Positions 51,121 to 62,900 of a stretch of DNA of 64,000 nt are shown piece by piece (position 1 is the first letter of the stretch; each line of letters opens with the position of its first letter). The stretch spans positions 1,612,001 to 1,676,000 of the forward strand of contig JAYKKR010000002.1 of the NCBI GenBank assembly GCA_036971615.1. The letters are read 5' to 3'. The notes below the pieces were generated by a model. It ran no database searches and had not been told where the DNA came from. It saw only the letters and a program-made list of their open reading frames with translations. Source of the DNA: Amyloporia xantha. Taxonomy: Eukaryota > Basidiomycota > Agaricomycetes > Polyporales > Adustoporiaceae. The position numbers were made by a program, and so were the translations under genes.

Positions 51121-51165
51121 TTATAGACCCGACGCGTCGCGTGTCACGTGTGCGTCTCGACGCGT
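51121..51165 (-). promoter_or_regulatory. histone H1 promoter: TATA-like box, two MCB boxes and an E-box
   Basis: About 110-155 bp upstream of the H1 start. TATAA reads on the minus strand at 51121-51125. ACGCGT (MluI cell-cycle box, the MBF site in other fungi) occurs at 51132-51137 and 51160-51165, and CACGTG at 51145-51150. This suggests G1/S-linked expression; the role is inferred by analogy. Confidence 0.5.
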
Positions 51166-51385
51166 CTGTTGAATGCAAACCTTATTTTGCGCGTGCCCTG
51201 GCCCGTGCACGAGGTGCCCTCGTAGGACTGTCTGGGTAGAGGCCAGCACCGCGTTGGAACGTTGTTTACCATTCAATTCTCTTCATCGATATCCCAAACG
51301 CGCGAGATCATGTTCAACATAATGGAAACACGCACTTGACAAGTCGATATATGCTGCTCGTAGGGCATCCACGGACCATTGCTTG

Positions 51386-53553
51386 TCATTCATCATTGTT
51401 GCCCAGAGGTGCTAGATCGCGTAGAATGAATACAGCTTCCTCAACCCGCATCTCCAGCACAGTCAACTTCTCTCTTTTCTTCTCCCACTGCGCAATGATT
51501 TCGCGTTCGTTCCTCGTCAACAGCCGCTCTTCATCTTGGCTAACATCGCTTCGTTGCCGCTTCTCCAAAACTGCCTTGACGGCGGGTTCCTCCGACTCCC
51601 CTTGTCTCCTTGTTGCGACATTGTACAGTGTCTTGTACAGATTGTCCAAAAGCACAGAATATGCCTTCTGCAGGTCGACATACCTGACGCAAGATTGCGT
51701 GTGAAGGATGGGCGGAAAGGTGAACTATGGTCTTTACGTACCAGAGATAAAACGTTCTGGTTGGATTTCTGTCTGCACTTTTTGGTACTTCCTGTAGGCT
51801 AATCAAGGAGTCTGCGGACAGCGCCGCAAGGAGGGGGCGAACGTCCTTGTTTGCCATCATACCGATTTTCGAGATCTAATTGTTCAATGAAGCAGACTGC
51901 AAGCTCACCGAGCAGCGTAGTAACTGACCTGTTTTTCGTCCATCTTACCCGTATCAAGGAGCAGTCGCACAACCCGTACACCATCGTCTCCGTGGCGTTC
52001 TCGCGTGACTGCTTCCAAGACTCGTCGCCTCAACCGCCGCCCTACAATCTCAAATTCTACCTGGACTTTTGAACCGGTAAGAGACACGAATGACGCAGCA
52101 CGTCCCGCCGGTGTTGGATTATCGGCAGAGGCCAGTATACCGAGGTAATCCTTTATAAGGGATATACCGGAAGACTTTTTTGATGACTGTGAGACCAGCC
52201 CGACCGACAGGTCTTCGTCATCGGACAATTGCATCGCAATGTTGGCGAAAGAAGTAGGGTCTGGAAATGATAGTCAGCCACGAACATCTAGGAGTATTTG
52301 TCTTATACCTGATCGAGCATCTGTTAATCTCGTCTGCTTCGCCTCCGTCGCTTTGAGAGTAGCTCGAAGTACATGGCCAGTCGATTCGTTGAATCGCTCA
52401 GTAGCAGCATCCTCAATGAGCTGTGGAAGGTCAAGTCGACGTGAATACAGATAATGGCCCACGACATACCTTGTTCCGTATGTGTATGCCGAATTTTTCA
52501 CAGTTCACACGGAAGTAGACCTCTTCCTGCATTTTTACGAGAGCATCAGTTAACTGATCTCCGAGTGCGATACAATATTCAACGAACATTGACTGAATCT
52601 TCGTCAACTGCCTTACGCTAATGATACATCACATATGAGCTCCTACAAAAATGCGCAAGAGATAGAAGTTCACCTTGGATGACCGTCCAGCCTGGTCCCT
52701 TGCTTTGCGTTTCTACCAAATTGAGCGGTTTACGACGTGATCTCCTGACGCCCACAATCTCACTTACCATACCAATTTGTTCTGCTTCCTCCTCTTCCCG
52801 TTTCAACCGGGCATCAGCCGTTTCCTTCGCCTGACGGAGTTCTTTTGCAGTAGGAAATCCTGATATCTTGACTTTTTCCTCTGCTTCATATTGTATACGC
52901 TTGTCGCGTGGAGATACATGAGACAAGATAGTGGAAGGCCTTAGATAGGAACCGTCGACTAGCTTATGCAAAGCTTGAGAATATATTGAAGGCGCTGCAA
53001 AATTGCTCAGGGTAAATATCAGCAAAAGTTTTCGGCAACTTACCTTTGACAGGATCATAGACGGATAGACGAGATATGATGTCTGGTGGACGAAGCTTGC
53101 CGTGATCCAGGATTAGTTGAACTATATCTGCGCCCTGCAGAAAACGCGTAAATTACCCTGCAGCGTAGCCTTCCACAAATTTCCGCACCGCCTTCCCAAA
53201 GAGTTGCTCCGCTTGCCACACATATCGTCCAAAACGAAGTCTCATCAAGCACTCGTCGATGTTGAATTCTAGCACTTCGCCCTCATCTTCCGTTTGTGCG
53301 TGCCATAAGACGTTGTGTTGCACGAGGACTAGAATAGCAGCACGGACAGTTCTAGCTTTCAGCCTAGAGAACCTGATTATTTGCGACAGCGGCAGGCGGC
53401 CGCGCGTCAGCAAAACTTGGGCAACAGTCTACGATTAACGTGAGATATATTCTTAGCCTACCACAGCGGTATTTGGCTACTTACCGCCGTCAAAGAGCCA
53501 AACTGCGTCTGGATTATCTGTTCGCAGAGTCGTGCAGCATCTGCATCCGCCAT
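51386..53553 (-). CDS. RPC82: DNA-directed RNA polymerase III subunit RPC82/RPC3
   Basis: ATG 53553 starts MADADAARLCEQIIQTQFGS. An intron joins LTA to TVAQVLLTRGRLPLSQIIRF. Winged-helix repeats follow (RTVRAAILVLVQHNVLWHAQ; then GADIVQLILDHGKLRPPDII; IYSQALHKLVDGSYLRPSTI; RVVRLLLDTGKMDEKQ then ISKIGMMANKDVRPLL). The C-terminus is a coiled coil (NEREIIAQWEKKREKLTVLE) ending LGNNDE. This is the RPC82 subunit of the RPC82-34-31 initiation subcomplex of RNA polymerase III. An apparent in-frame TAA at about 53149-53151 is removed by an intron of 54 nt starting GTGCGG after FGKA. Eight or more introns. Confidence 0.88.
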
Positions 53554-54397
53554 CCGATTCAAGGAAATTTTGCACCACCCACAGCACAGAGACAGTCAGA
53601 GGTATCCTACAGAAGTATCGTTGGTTGTTCGAAGGATACCAGAGAATTAGTCCTCCAGATTGGCTGAGCAACTTCAGGCTTCAGGCTTCAGTACGTACTA
53701 TCCGGAGCGAATGATCGAGAGAAATGTTGCGTCGGCGATTTCCGGCAGGTCTCATCGGGTCTCATCCAAGTCTCATCTCACTATTATCTTGCAAGTACTA
53801 AGCACGACGGCATATGTTCACTGCATCAAGCAGAGTGCTTACGCCTCAGTAGAGTCCACAACACATTGATAATGGAGGGCGTTATGAATGCATTACAATG
53901 CCGTATTAGTTGCACATGCTGCACGTAATGAAAGAAAAAGGCGACGAAGCGAAATAATAAGGATATAACGGCAACGCAAAGAGAACGTCGCGTGAAAACA
54001 CAATCGCAAATACAAGCCACCCACTTCACTGTCCTCATAACAATGCGTTCTTCTCCCAGGGAAGGCGATGGCTGTAAAACGTTAGCTGAAATCAAACATG
54101 ATCAAGGATATTGCACGGGGAAAGCGAAAGCCTAGAACACAAGGAGAAAACACTTAGCCTTCGGGAATTTTGACCTGGATGCATTCTTCGCAACTTTGAA
54201 GCACGCCTAAGGATCGAACTTGGACAAAAAGAACCGACAGCCACAGGGGAATGCCTGGTGCACGAACTTCCTGTATCCGAAGATTGTAAAATCAAGGATA
54301 CAGGAGGAATGGCAAGGCGAGTATTTCTTGGTTGATGCCTGTTCCGCGGCGGCAGTAATTGACGTGGGACGAGGATAGTGATCGCTCGTCAAACCAC
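53554..54397. other. intergenic, about 0.84 kb
   Basis: No gene seen. It lies between the RPC82 start and the stop of the acidic-protein gene. Confidence 0.5.
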
Positions 54398-57252
54398 TCA
54401 TTGCGTCCGCAACCGTTTGGATCCTGATTAGACAAAATATTAGACTCTGCGATGAGAGTAGAAAAGAACTGTGTCTGACCTGGTGAGCTTGGGAGAAATT
54501 CCGCGTCGTCATCATCGAACTCCAGCTCGTCATGTGCTCTTTTCGACGATGTGTTAGTTGAGGCTGTAGGCAGTTTTCGGGATAATGCGGCGGTGTCCAC
54601 ATCAGGTAAGGGATCATCAAGGAGTTCAGGCGAGTCTGCCCAGTCATCTCCATTTTCGATATCACCGTAATATGACTGGGCTGCTTCGGGTTGCACATTA
54701 TCTACAGCTTTCCGAAGGGTGTCAGTAAATATTGACATCGTAACCTATCGTAGATTTACCTCCGTTGCGTTCTCCCTCGCTTGCTAGCGACGCAGCTGCA
54801 TCAGCATCTGCCTGGTCCTCTGTATTCTCTATGATATCATTAGACTTTGCAATAGTACTTTCAAGATCTATGCTCAGAAAGTCAGCTAGATGCGACTGAG
54901 ACGACACCATGCTCATACCTCTATCTTCGCTCACTTCAACAGAGACGTCAGTAGGAGCAATCTCACCAGCACCCGTTCCTTCACGAGTGTCGTCTACATC
55001 TGTAAAGGATAATAAGTTCGTCACCCCATCTAAAAACTTATGGACGCACCATGTATGCTGCCACTTGGCATCGACTCAGACGGCCGATATACCTCTGTAG
55101 ATGACCCACGGACGAATCCGTCACCGTTTTGTGCATTAGCAGGACGATGATCTAATTCGCTATATGTACTGGCAGCCTCTGGATCGCCATCCTGGTCGCC
55201 ACCCAACTCCTCCGGTAGATCTTCACCAAAGCGTTGATCGTCATCCTCAACGTATTCAGCGTAGTCGGTATAATCCCCGCCTTCGTTAGAATCTGCATGA
55301 CGGTGAACTTCGTCCGTATCAAGATTATCTCCATTTTGATCTCCGTCTTGATTTTCATCATCATCTTCTTCTCCTTCAGCATCGTCTGAAGATCCGCCAT
55401 TCTGCTCGCTGAACTCGTCTTCTTGGTACTGTTCACCTCCATGCGCACTCTCTGCTGTAGGTTCACCTTCAACTCCTTCGTCGCGAGTCCCCACATCATG
55501 AGACCCTGTTTCATCAAATTTCTGCTGCTCAGCACCTGTATTTTGTTTTGCGTCCGGGACATGTTCTAAACCTTCACCCACTTCGCTTGTACCTGTTTGT
55601 GGGACGTCCAAATTTGCTGTGTCGTGGTGGTCTATATCATGGTGAATCAGACTAAGTTTCATCGCTAAATAAGTGGTGCACTCACCTCGGGTTTCATGTT
55701 CGAGAGTCATCTCGCCTTGGAAACCGTCTTCGCCATCTGCAGCTAGATCCAATCGTGCTATCTGATCGCGGAGAGCATTGTAACGACTGATAAACCGAGG
55801 AGATACCACGCGCAACTCCAGACGGAGAGGCCCAGAGAGATCAGCTCCATCATGTAAAACATTAAGATCGTGAAGGGTGACTTCATGTACGTGCACATTA
55901 TCCTAGATGAGTGAACGGATCAGTACCTTCGCAAAATACGATACAACAGATGCCTACCTCTGAAATAACCAGTTGTAAATCGTACGCATCTAGCACAAGC
56001 TCACCGATTTCTACGTCTGGAAGCTCTCCAATACAATCTTCCAGACGTAGCGCCTCGAATAGAGTAGATAAGGGCTCATAATAAAGAGTAGGGCGATGAT
56101 GCAGAACCAGTCTGAGCGCATGCGTCGCAGTCTCACTACTCGCAGGGGTCTGAGATCCAGAGCCAGGCAGTGGTTGATTGAATAAACAATAGCTCGAGGG
56201 CTCCGAAGATGAAGGTATAGAGAGAAGAACCGCTGGAGGCGGATCGATGTACACGCCTTCAGAAATTTCGTGCGGGTCGCTTACAGCAGCGTCGTCCACA
56301 TGAGTAACCGCTACCTCATGCCGTTGGATAGACGAGCTATCGAGACTGGCGTCGAGATTATGCGCATCCGGCGCCTCCACGTCACGCGGGTCTACTGTGG
56401 CTTCCTCTCGTTGTTCCGGCTGAACGGAAGTCGAGGAAATATCTGGGTGTACAACAGCTAATTCGCGATCATGAAGAAGCTCCAGAGGCTCGTTGACATG
56501 ATCTTCAGCCTCAGCGCCTTGGCCACTGGCAAGATCGAGTGAGCTATCCAAATGGCCTTCAGCGGACGCAGACTGTCCTTCTCCGATGATTGTGTGTGAT
56601 TCCGCCTGATTCTCGCCAGGTAAAGTGATGAGTTCTGCGTTGAGACTCTCGATTTGAGCCAGTGCAGAGTCTGGGGTTTCCTCGATCAGGTCAACGTGGG
56701 CTGACTGAGCGTCCGCATGAACCGCATCCCAGGTCTGCGCAGCGATATCGTATTCAGATGGGTTAGGTATTGCTTCAGAGTTGAGTTCTGTGCGAACAGG
56801 GGTCGGATCAGGAGCATCGAAATCAACGTCTGAAAGCCCAAAGTGTCGGTATTAATTAAGTCTCGCGAGAATGCGGACGACTTTGGATGAGTGGCACCTA
56901 ACGCACCTAATGTAGATTGTAGTCCAGTAGAATCGCGCGGATATGGAGAGACGGCTCGCGAGGCGTCAAGGACGTCAACATCGAGCAATTCCGCATCGTT
57001 GTCCCTGTGCGACTCCGCTTCATCGGCCATCTCATATTCCGTTATATCGCCGTCATGATCCTCCATTTCGACCTCAACGCTTTGATCACCATGGCCAGAA
57101 TACGAGTCCATGTTGAGACTATCGTCTGTCATACTTGCTTCCACTGAAAGCCACGGCTCAGCCACAGAATTTCCCGAGTACATTGGAATGTCAGCATCGC
57201 CAGAGTTCAACATATACGTATCAAAGGACTCCATTAGTATCGTCGTCGACAT
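54398..57252 (-). CDS. hypothetical large acidic, mostly disordered protein
   Basis: ATG 57252 (MSTTILMESFDTYMLNSGDA) to TGA 54398-54400. The coding parts are strongly Asp/Glu-rich (for example EEEDDDENQ-type runs near 55330-55390). One more ordered block may be a folded domain: ALRLVLHHRPTLYYEPLSTL, FEALRLEDCIGELPDVEIGE, VLDAYDLQLVISE, then VHEVTLHDLNVLHDGADLSG and SPRFISRYNALRDQIARLDL. The last intron joins LPSSPG to SKRLRTQ and the stop, a basic nuclear-signal-like end. About nine exons. No family recognised; a nuclear role is a guess from composition. Internal exon limits are approximate. Confidence 0.6.
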
Positions 57253-57548
57253 CGGGCTTCCCGAGCGGATTTGTGAGGTTCAAGCTGCCGGAAGTCAAGC
57301 AAGTGTGTTGTGTGTAAAAGTGAGTGTGCGACATGCTCTAACGCCAATGGCGTGTTTAGGGCAAGCCTATCACTGCGCAGAGTGACATGCAGTCACTGTC
57401 ACGCGTTCCGTCACATATGTGGTGTTGACACGGGTAAATACAACGCCGAGACACAAAGCATCCAGTTACATTACAGAGATATGTGCAATGTTGACGAGAG
57501 ACAAGACGCAAGCAAGAACAAGATTAGACAAGAAGGAATAGATCCTCA

Positions 57549-59587
57549 CTAGGTTTTATGAATGGGAACAACTTTGAATGTGCCATTCGGAGAGACTTTA
57601 GCTCTTTCCCCACTGTTGACCCACCGCTCGTCATCCTCACTCTCAGCTACCTCGGTTTGCAGCAGTGTACCCACGGTCGGCCCTCGAACATACAATGCAC
57701 CACAAGGGTCCGCTCCTCCCTCAATGGCAGCGTCGTCGACGCCGAAGAGTTTGGCTTCCACATTGACAGAAGGCGGCCCAACGGGAGCGAGATACGTGAA
57801 TGCGTAGGCATCTGCGGCACCTGCTGACCGAGCTTCTGGCACAGCAGACGGGAATGTCTGCAAGTCGAGGGGGTGTGATGCAAAGACAGGCCCGGCGACC
57901 AATGGATGAGAATGAACATTCACGAGAGGAACAGAGAGTGCAATACGGGATGGGACCAGGGACTGTGCTTCGATAGGCCCTAACGATGTATTGATTGTCA
58001 GTGAAGCACACAGGTCGAAGATGTAATGGACATAACATGCCTCCGCTAACGACCACAGCCCTAATAGTCCCTGCACCTCTACCCATAATCTTGCCACGCG
58101 CGTGATCAAAGACAAGCCGGTCCCATAGACTCTGCTTTGTGAGAAAGCCTTCGAAAACCGAAGCGAACTTGTGCCTCCATGCGAATGAGTAAAGAAACGG
58201 AGCAGACTTCCTAGCCTCTTCCAGAATCGATGCTGTGAGAGAACTTAGGTGCGAGGGCTTGACGAAGAGTACCGTAGGAGATGGAATAGGAAGAGTGTTG
58301 ACGGATTGGACATCCGCTAGGTCCATCGGCGGCGGACCTGTAACTTATCAATCCCCACACACCTACTATATAGGAATATCAACCTACTTCCATCTTTGAT
58401 AAGCTTGGTGGAGGCGAGCGTTGCAAAACTCGTGCCTTCATATACAGCAGTATACGCGACGGCTCGTCCATACGGACTATTCATGGGAAATGACGAAGCA
58501 ATCGTGTCAAGAGACGACATTGCGCTCGATAACGGAAGTAGATTGCGCGTAGCAGCCACGCCAGCAGTGAGGTTCTCATGTGTGAGTTGAATACCTTGTA
58601 GCTCGCCAGATGGCGACGAGGAGAATGAAACAGAGAACACATCCTGAGGATCTGTACAATGTCATGATGCCCCTAATATAAATCATGGCAATGTGTTGTG
58701 CTTACTGGGGGCGGATAATGGTAAGGGCTCTGCCTGTGATCCCCGGCGTTCCACGTCCTTCCAGTTGAGCACCTGTAACTTATCCATGGCTGCAACTGTC
58801 TTGTCATCAAGATCTCCAACGATTACAATAGTGGGATATGCACTATCATTCGAGTCATAGATCAGTTCCAACAGATTTGGCACCATGTTGGCATGGGTCA
58901 CGATAACCGAGGGCGGATGGGTGTCGAGTACGGGTGACAGCACGGATAGAGACGTCAAGACGAAAGAAGGAATCGAGTAGGAAGCAAGTGCAAGATCACT
59001 TATGAGAAATTCTGCGTAGACTAGCGTGAGCTACTATGTTGTTACACGACCTCAACACATACCGATGCCATCGTTCAAGAGCAGAAGGACGTTAGACTCC
59101 TGAGGTATAAGCTTTGCCGACAATATGAGACCAGTTCCAAAAGCTGCCACTCTGTCTCTCAGTTCCGGGTTCGTGATCTACAGAAATAGACCTCGCATCG
59201 GTCATAAGCATGAAATAGCCTCCACAGCAGACTTACTTTAGTAGACCACAGTGTCCGAGGAGCATCTGATTCAGGTTTCACGAGGTCAAGAAGAACATTT
59301 TGATCCTTGCCAGGCCTCACGGGAAACTGCGGGATTGAAATGTAGTGAGTGAGGAGTTTGTAAATACGAAACGTGCGTACCCTTCCCATCATCCCTGTGC
59401 TGTAATTCCTGTACACTGCGCTCTCGCTGGGCTTCCGGACTCGTGCAACATCGCTCTGCCTGCCGAGAAGAATGGGATGCACAAGAGATTGAGGTTTGTA
59501 CAAGTTATGAAGTAAGAATAAACAGGCTGCCACAAGACCTAGGATGATGGTGAGGTCGTCCGTGACAATATAGTCGGAGACCGCCAT
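57549..59587 (-). CDS. membrane-anchored AMP-binding (acyl-CoA synthetase-like) protein, probable pseudoenzyme
   Basis: ATG 59587 gives an N-terminal transmembrane anchor (DLTIILGLVAACLFLLHNLY). The adenylation-fold segments follow: ELRDRVAAFGTGLILSAKLI, SNVLLLLNDGIEF, and the ATP-binding loop, which reads SVSFSSSPSGELQGIQLTHE. Normal members have a T/S-S-G-T-T-G-x-P-K-G loop here; the TTG and Lys are missing while the following THEN is kept. The motif that is usually W-x-x-T-G-D reads WVNSGERAKV, so the Asp is replaced. The protein ends soon after, without the C-terminal lid and its catalytic Lys. The fold resembles long-chain acyl-CoA synthetases; activity is unlikely. It is divergent from SPT16, 367 bp apart. 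Confidence 0.7.
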
Positions 59588-59954
59588 GATTGAGACTGAA
59601 ATCGTTTATATTTCCGGTCAACGCCCCCGAACTATTTGCAGACGACGTACGGACTAGTTTTGTAGTGTAGGGCGACGCGTTGACACGCGGTGGTTCCACT
59701 CCAAGAACGAGCTGACGCTCATATCGGACGCTGATGGCTGGGACATTGAATAATGGCTAGGCGCTCGTCTGGTGACGGAAGTGACAGACCGTTATGTCGT
59801 GACTATTTAGCCCTAACCCCATATGCAGGCCGCACGGTATTCAAACCCCGACGCGACTGTGTCTGAGCGCGCCACCTGCGGTCGGACGCGCTCTCTTACA
59901 TTGGAACCACCATCTGCGGTCGAGCCGCCTCTGTGTGCCTCTCTCTGATCGACT
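59588..59954. promoter_or_regulatory. shared divergent promoter of the AMP-binding gene and SPT16
   Basis: 367 bp between opposite start codons. It contains the direct repeat CTGCGGTCG at about 59876-59884 and 59913-59921, 37 bp apart, close to the SPT16 start. The factor is unknown. Confidence 0.4.
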
Positions 59955-62900
59955 ATGCAGGTCCAATTGAATGGCCCTCTGTTCAACCAGCGCCTCGGAT
60001 CCGTGATTCAATCCTGGACCGTGAGTTTCACATCGGAGAATTTGACTTGCTTACCTATCGGCTCAATTATTGTGGTGCAGAACGCAAGCAACGACAATGA
60101 CTACAGCTCAATAGCCGACGTGGACGCGCTTCTTCTGACTGCGGGTGACCCTGCAGGAGAAGATGAGCCTATCCGGAAGGGAACTGCATTCCAAGTACGT
60201 GAACACATCGTATACTGCGAGTGGTGATTTGACGCCACGCGGGACACCCTGTAGACGTGGCTCCTTGGTTATGAGTTTCCGTCCACCTTTATTCTTTTCC
60301 AAAAGGACCGTGTATACATCCTATGCTCTGCCTCCAAAGGTACGACACGAGTTTTGACCGATTTACTAACCTTGACGCGTCTCGTCGCAGCCAAAATATT
60401 GTCGCAGATTAAGGGATCTGGAACACCTGTTCCTATCGAGATTCTTACACAGGCGAAGGCAAAGGAGCCTCCAACCGACGCGCTGCCGAAGTTCGTCGAG
60501 GCCTATGCGTCCCACAAACGCGTCGGTACTCTTACCAAAGAGTCACACTCGGGGAAGCTGGTCGATGAATGGAATAGCGCATTGCTCAATGTGGAAAATA
60601 AGCCGACGCTAGTAGATGTCGCGCCAGCAGTTTCGGCATTCATGGCGATGAAAGATGAGGAAGAGTTGGTATGTAACAGGTCATATCAGCCTGAGGTCTC
60701 TGCCACATTCATTACTCGCAGAAATCGATACGCACAGCCGCAAATCTCACATCCACGCTGCTGGCGCACCACGTTGTGTTGAAGCTCGAAACCATTCTGG
60801 ATAGGGAGGCAAAGATCACACATGAGTCGTTTGCATCGCAAATTGAAACACGGTTGGGGTATGGAGATGGAGATAACGCGAAAGGTCCAGATATGAAGGT
60901 GTGGAGTAAAGGGCGTGGACTTACTGACGTAAGTACACCGTGCATATTTGACAGCTTTCCGCTCACCATTTGTCAGGTTGATTGGACATCAACCGAGTTC
61001 TGCTATACGCCGATCATTCAATCTCAATCGACAAATACCGGCTACGACCTCAGCCCTGCAGCGGAGTCATCACCAGACAATATAGCACATAAGGGCGTAT
61101 TCCTTGTTGGTCTCGGTATGCGTTATAGGGGGTATTGTGCCAACCTTGGCCGAAGCTTCATCGTGGATCCTTCCAAGGTCAGTACGTCAGCACTGTTCAG
61201 CCAAAATTTGACTGAATACAGGGGTCTCGCAGGATCAAGAGGCGATATACTCGTTGCTACTCTCGCTTCAGTCAGAGATCCTCACGCATCTCAAAGATGG
61301 TGTCGTGGCTCGCGACGTCTATCAACACGCGCTGGCGTTTGTGAAGGAGAAGAAACCTGAACTTGAGAAGCATTTTGTCAAGAATATCGGTCATGGTGTA
61401 AGTGATTTAGCACTGTAAATATGCACGATACTCAAGTTTATCTTATTCCGCAGATGGGGATGGAATTCCGTGATTCGTCTTACCTTCTGTCGGCTAAGAA
61501 TGGGAGAACTTTGCGGACGGGCATGGTATTCAATCTAGTCCTTGGTTTCCAGGACTTGGACGAAGGCGGCAAGAAGTGAGGGCCTTCATATTGTGTATCA
61601 TCTCATGTAAGCTGATCCAAACACCAATAGGTACTCTCTGCAACTTGTCGACACTGTGCAAATAAACAGTGACAAAGCAATTTGTCTTACCGCAGGAATC
61701 AAGTCAATAAAGGACACGATGTTTTTCCTTAACCAAGAACCAAACGGAGACACTAAGCAATCAGGAGGGACATCAAAGAAAGGTTCCAACCACTAAGCAG
61801 AATGGGAATGCGTCTCCTGTCAAGAACAAGATGGCTGGTGGCAAAGTACTCCGGAATAAGACGCGAAGTGCGGCCCACGAGGAGATGGCCCAGTCAACTG
61901 TGGCGAAGATCGTTGAACATCAGAGGGAGCTGCATACACGGCTGCAGACGGAGGGACTCGCGAAGTACTCAGAGGGCGGCGGAGGCACTGGCCGCAACGA
62001 GGGCAAAGGCTGGAAACGGTTCCAGAGTTACAAGGGTGAAGCTGCCCTACCGAAGGAAGCTGAAAGTCTTCGGGTGCGCGTTTTCAATGGTTTATGCCAG
62101 TTTGAGTTCTTCACTGAATACAAAAATCAGATTTACGTTGACAAGAAAACGCAGACCATCATTCTTCCTATTCATGGGTTCGCTGTGCCGTTCCACATCA
62201 ACACTATCAAGAATGTAAGCAAGAACGACGAAGGCGAGTTCACATACCTGCGCGTGAACTTCCAGACTCCTGGTCAGCTTGCAGGAAAGAAGGAGGACAC
62301 AGTGAGCGTACTGCTATTCGTTTTGATACCCATTGTTGACCAATCAATATTCAGCCGTTCGAGGATCCCGATGCTACGTTCATTCGATCCATCACATATC
62401 GCTCACCTGATGGTCATCGCTTTGATACCGTCTCGAAGCAGATTACGGATCTCAAGAAGGAGGTCAACAAGCGGGAGCAACAGAAGAAGGAAATGGCGGA
62501 TGTCATCGAGCAAGATGTTCTCGTGGAGATCAAGGGTCGGCGACCGACTAAACTGCCGGAAGTTTTCGTAAGGCCTGCTTTAGACGGCAAGCGGCTACCG
62601 GGCGAGGTGGAGATCCACCAGAACGGGTTGAGATATCAGTCTCCCATGGGCTCTCAGAAAATTGGTACGCATTTGGATATTGTTTGAAAGATTACTTATT
62701 CACTTTCGCGCTGGACATTACAGACATTCTATTCAGCAATGTCAAACATCTATTCTTCCAGCCGTGTGATCACGAACTCCTCGTCATCATACATATCCAT
62801 CTCAAGGCACCGATCATCATCGGGAAGAAAAAAGCACATGTACGTTTAGTCCTTATGTTCGCCATATTAGCGTTACACTGACTGTTCATAGGACGTGCAA

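Noticed and set aside
53130..53205. In-frame TAA in RPC82, first read as a premature stop or a 22-nt intron
   Set aside because: A normal 54-nt intron starting GTGCGG after FGKA and ending CTGCAG removes the stop in phase 0 and gives FGKAGADIVQLILDHGKL.
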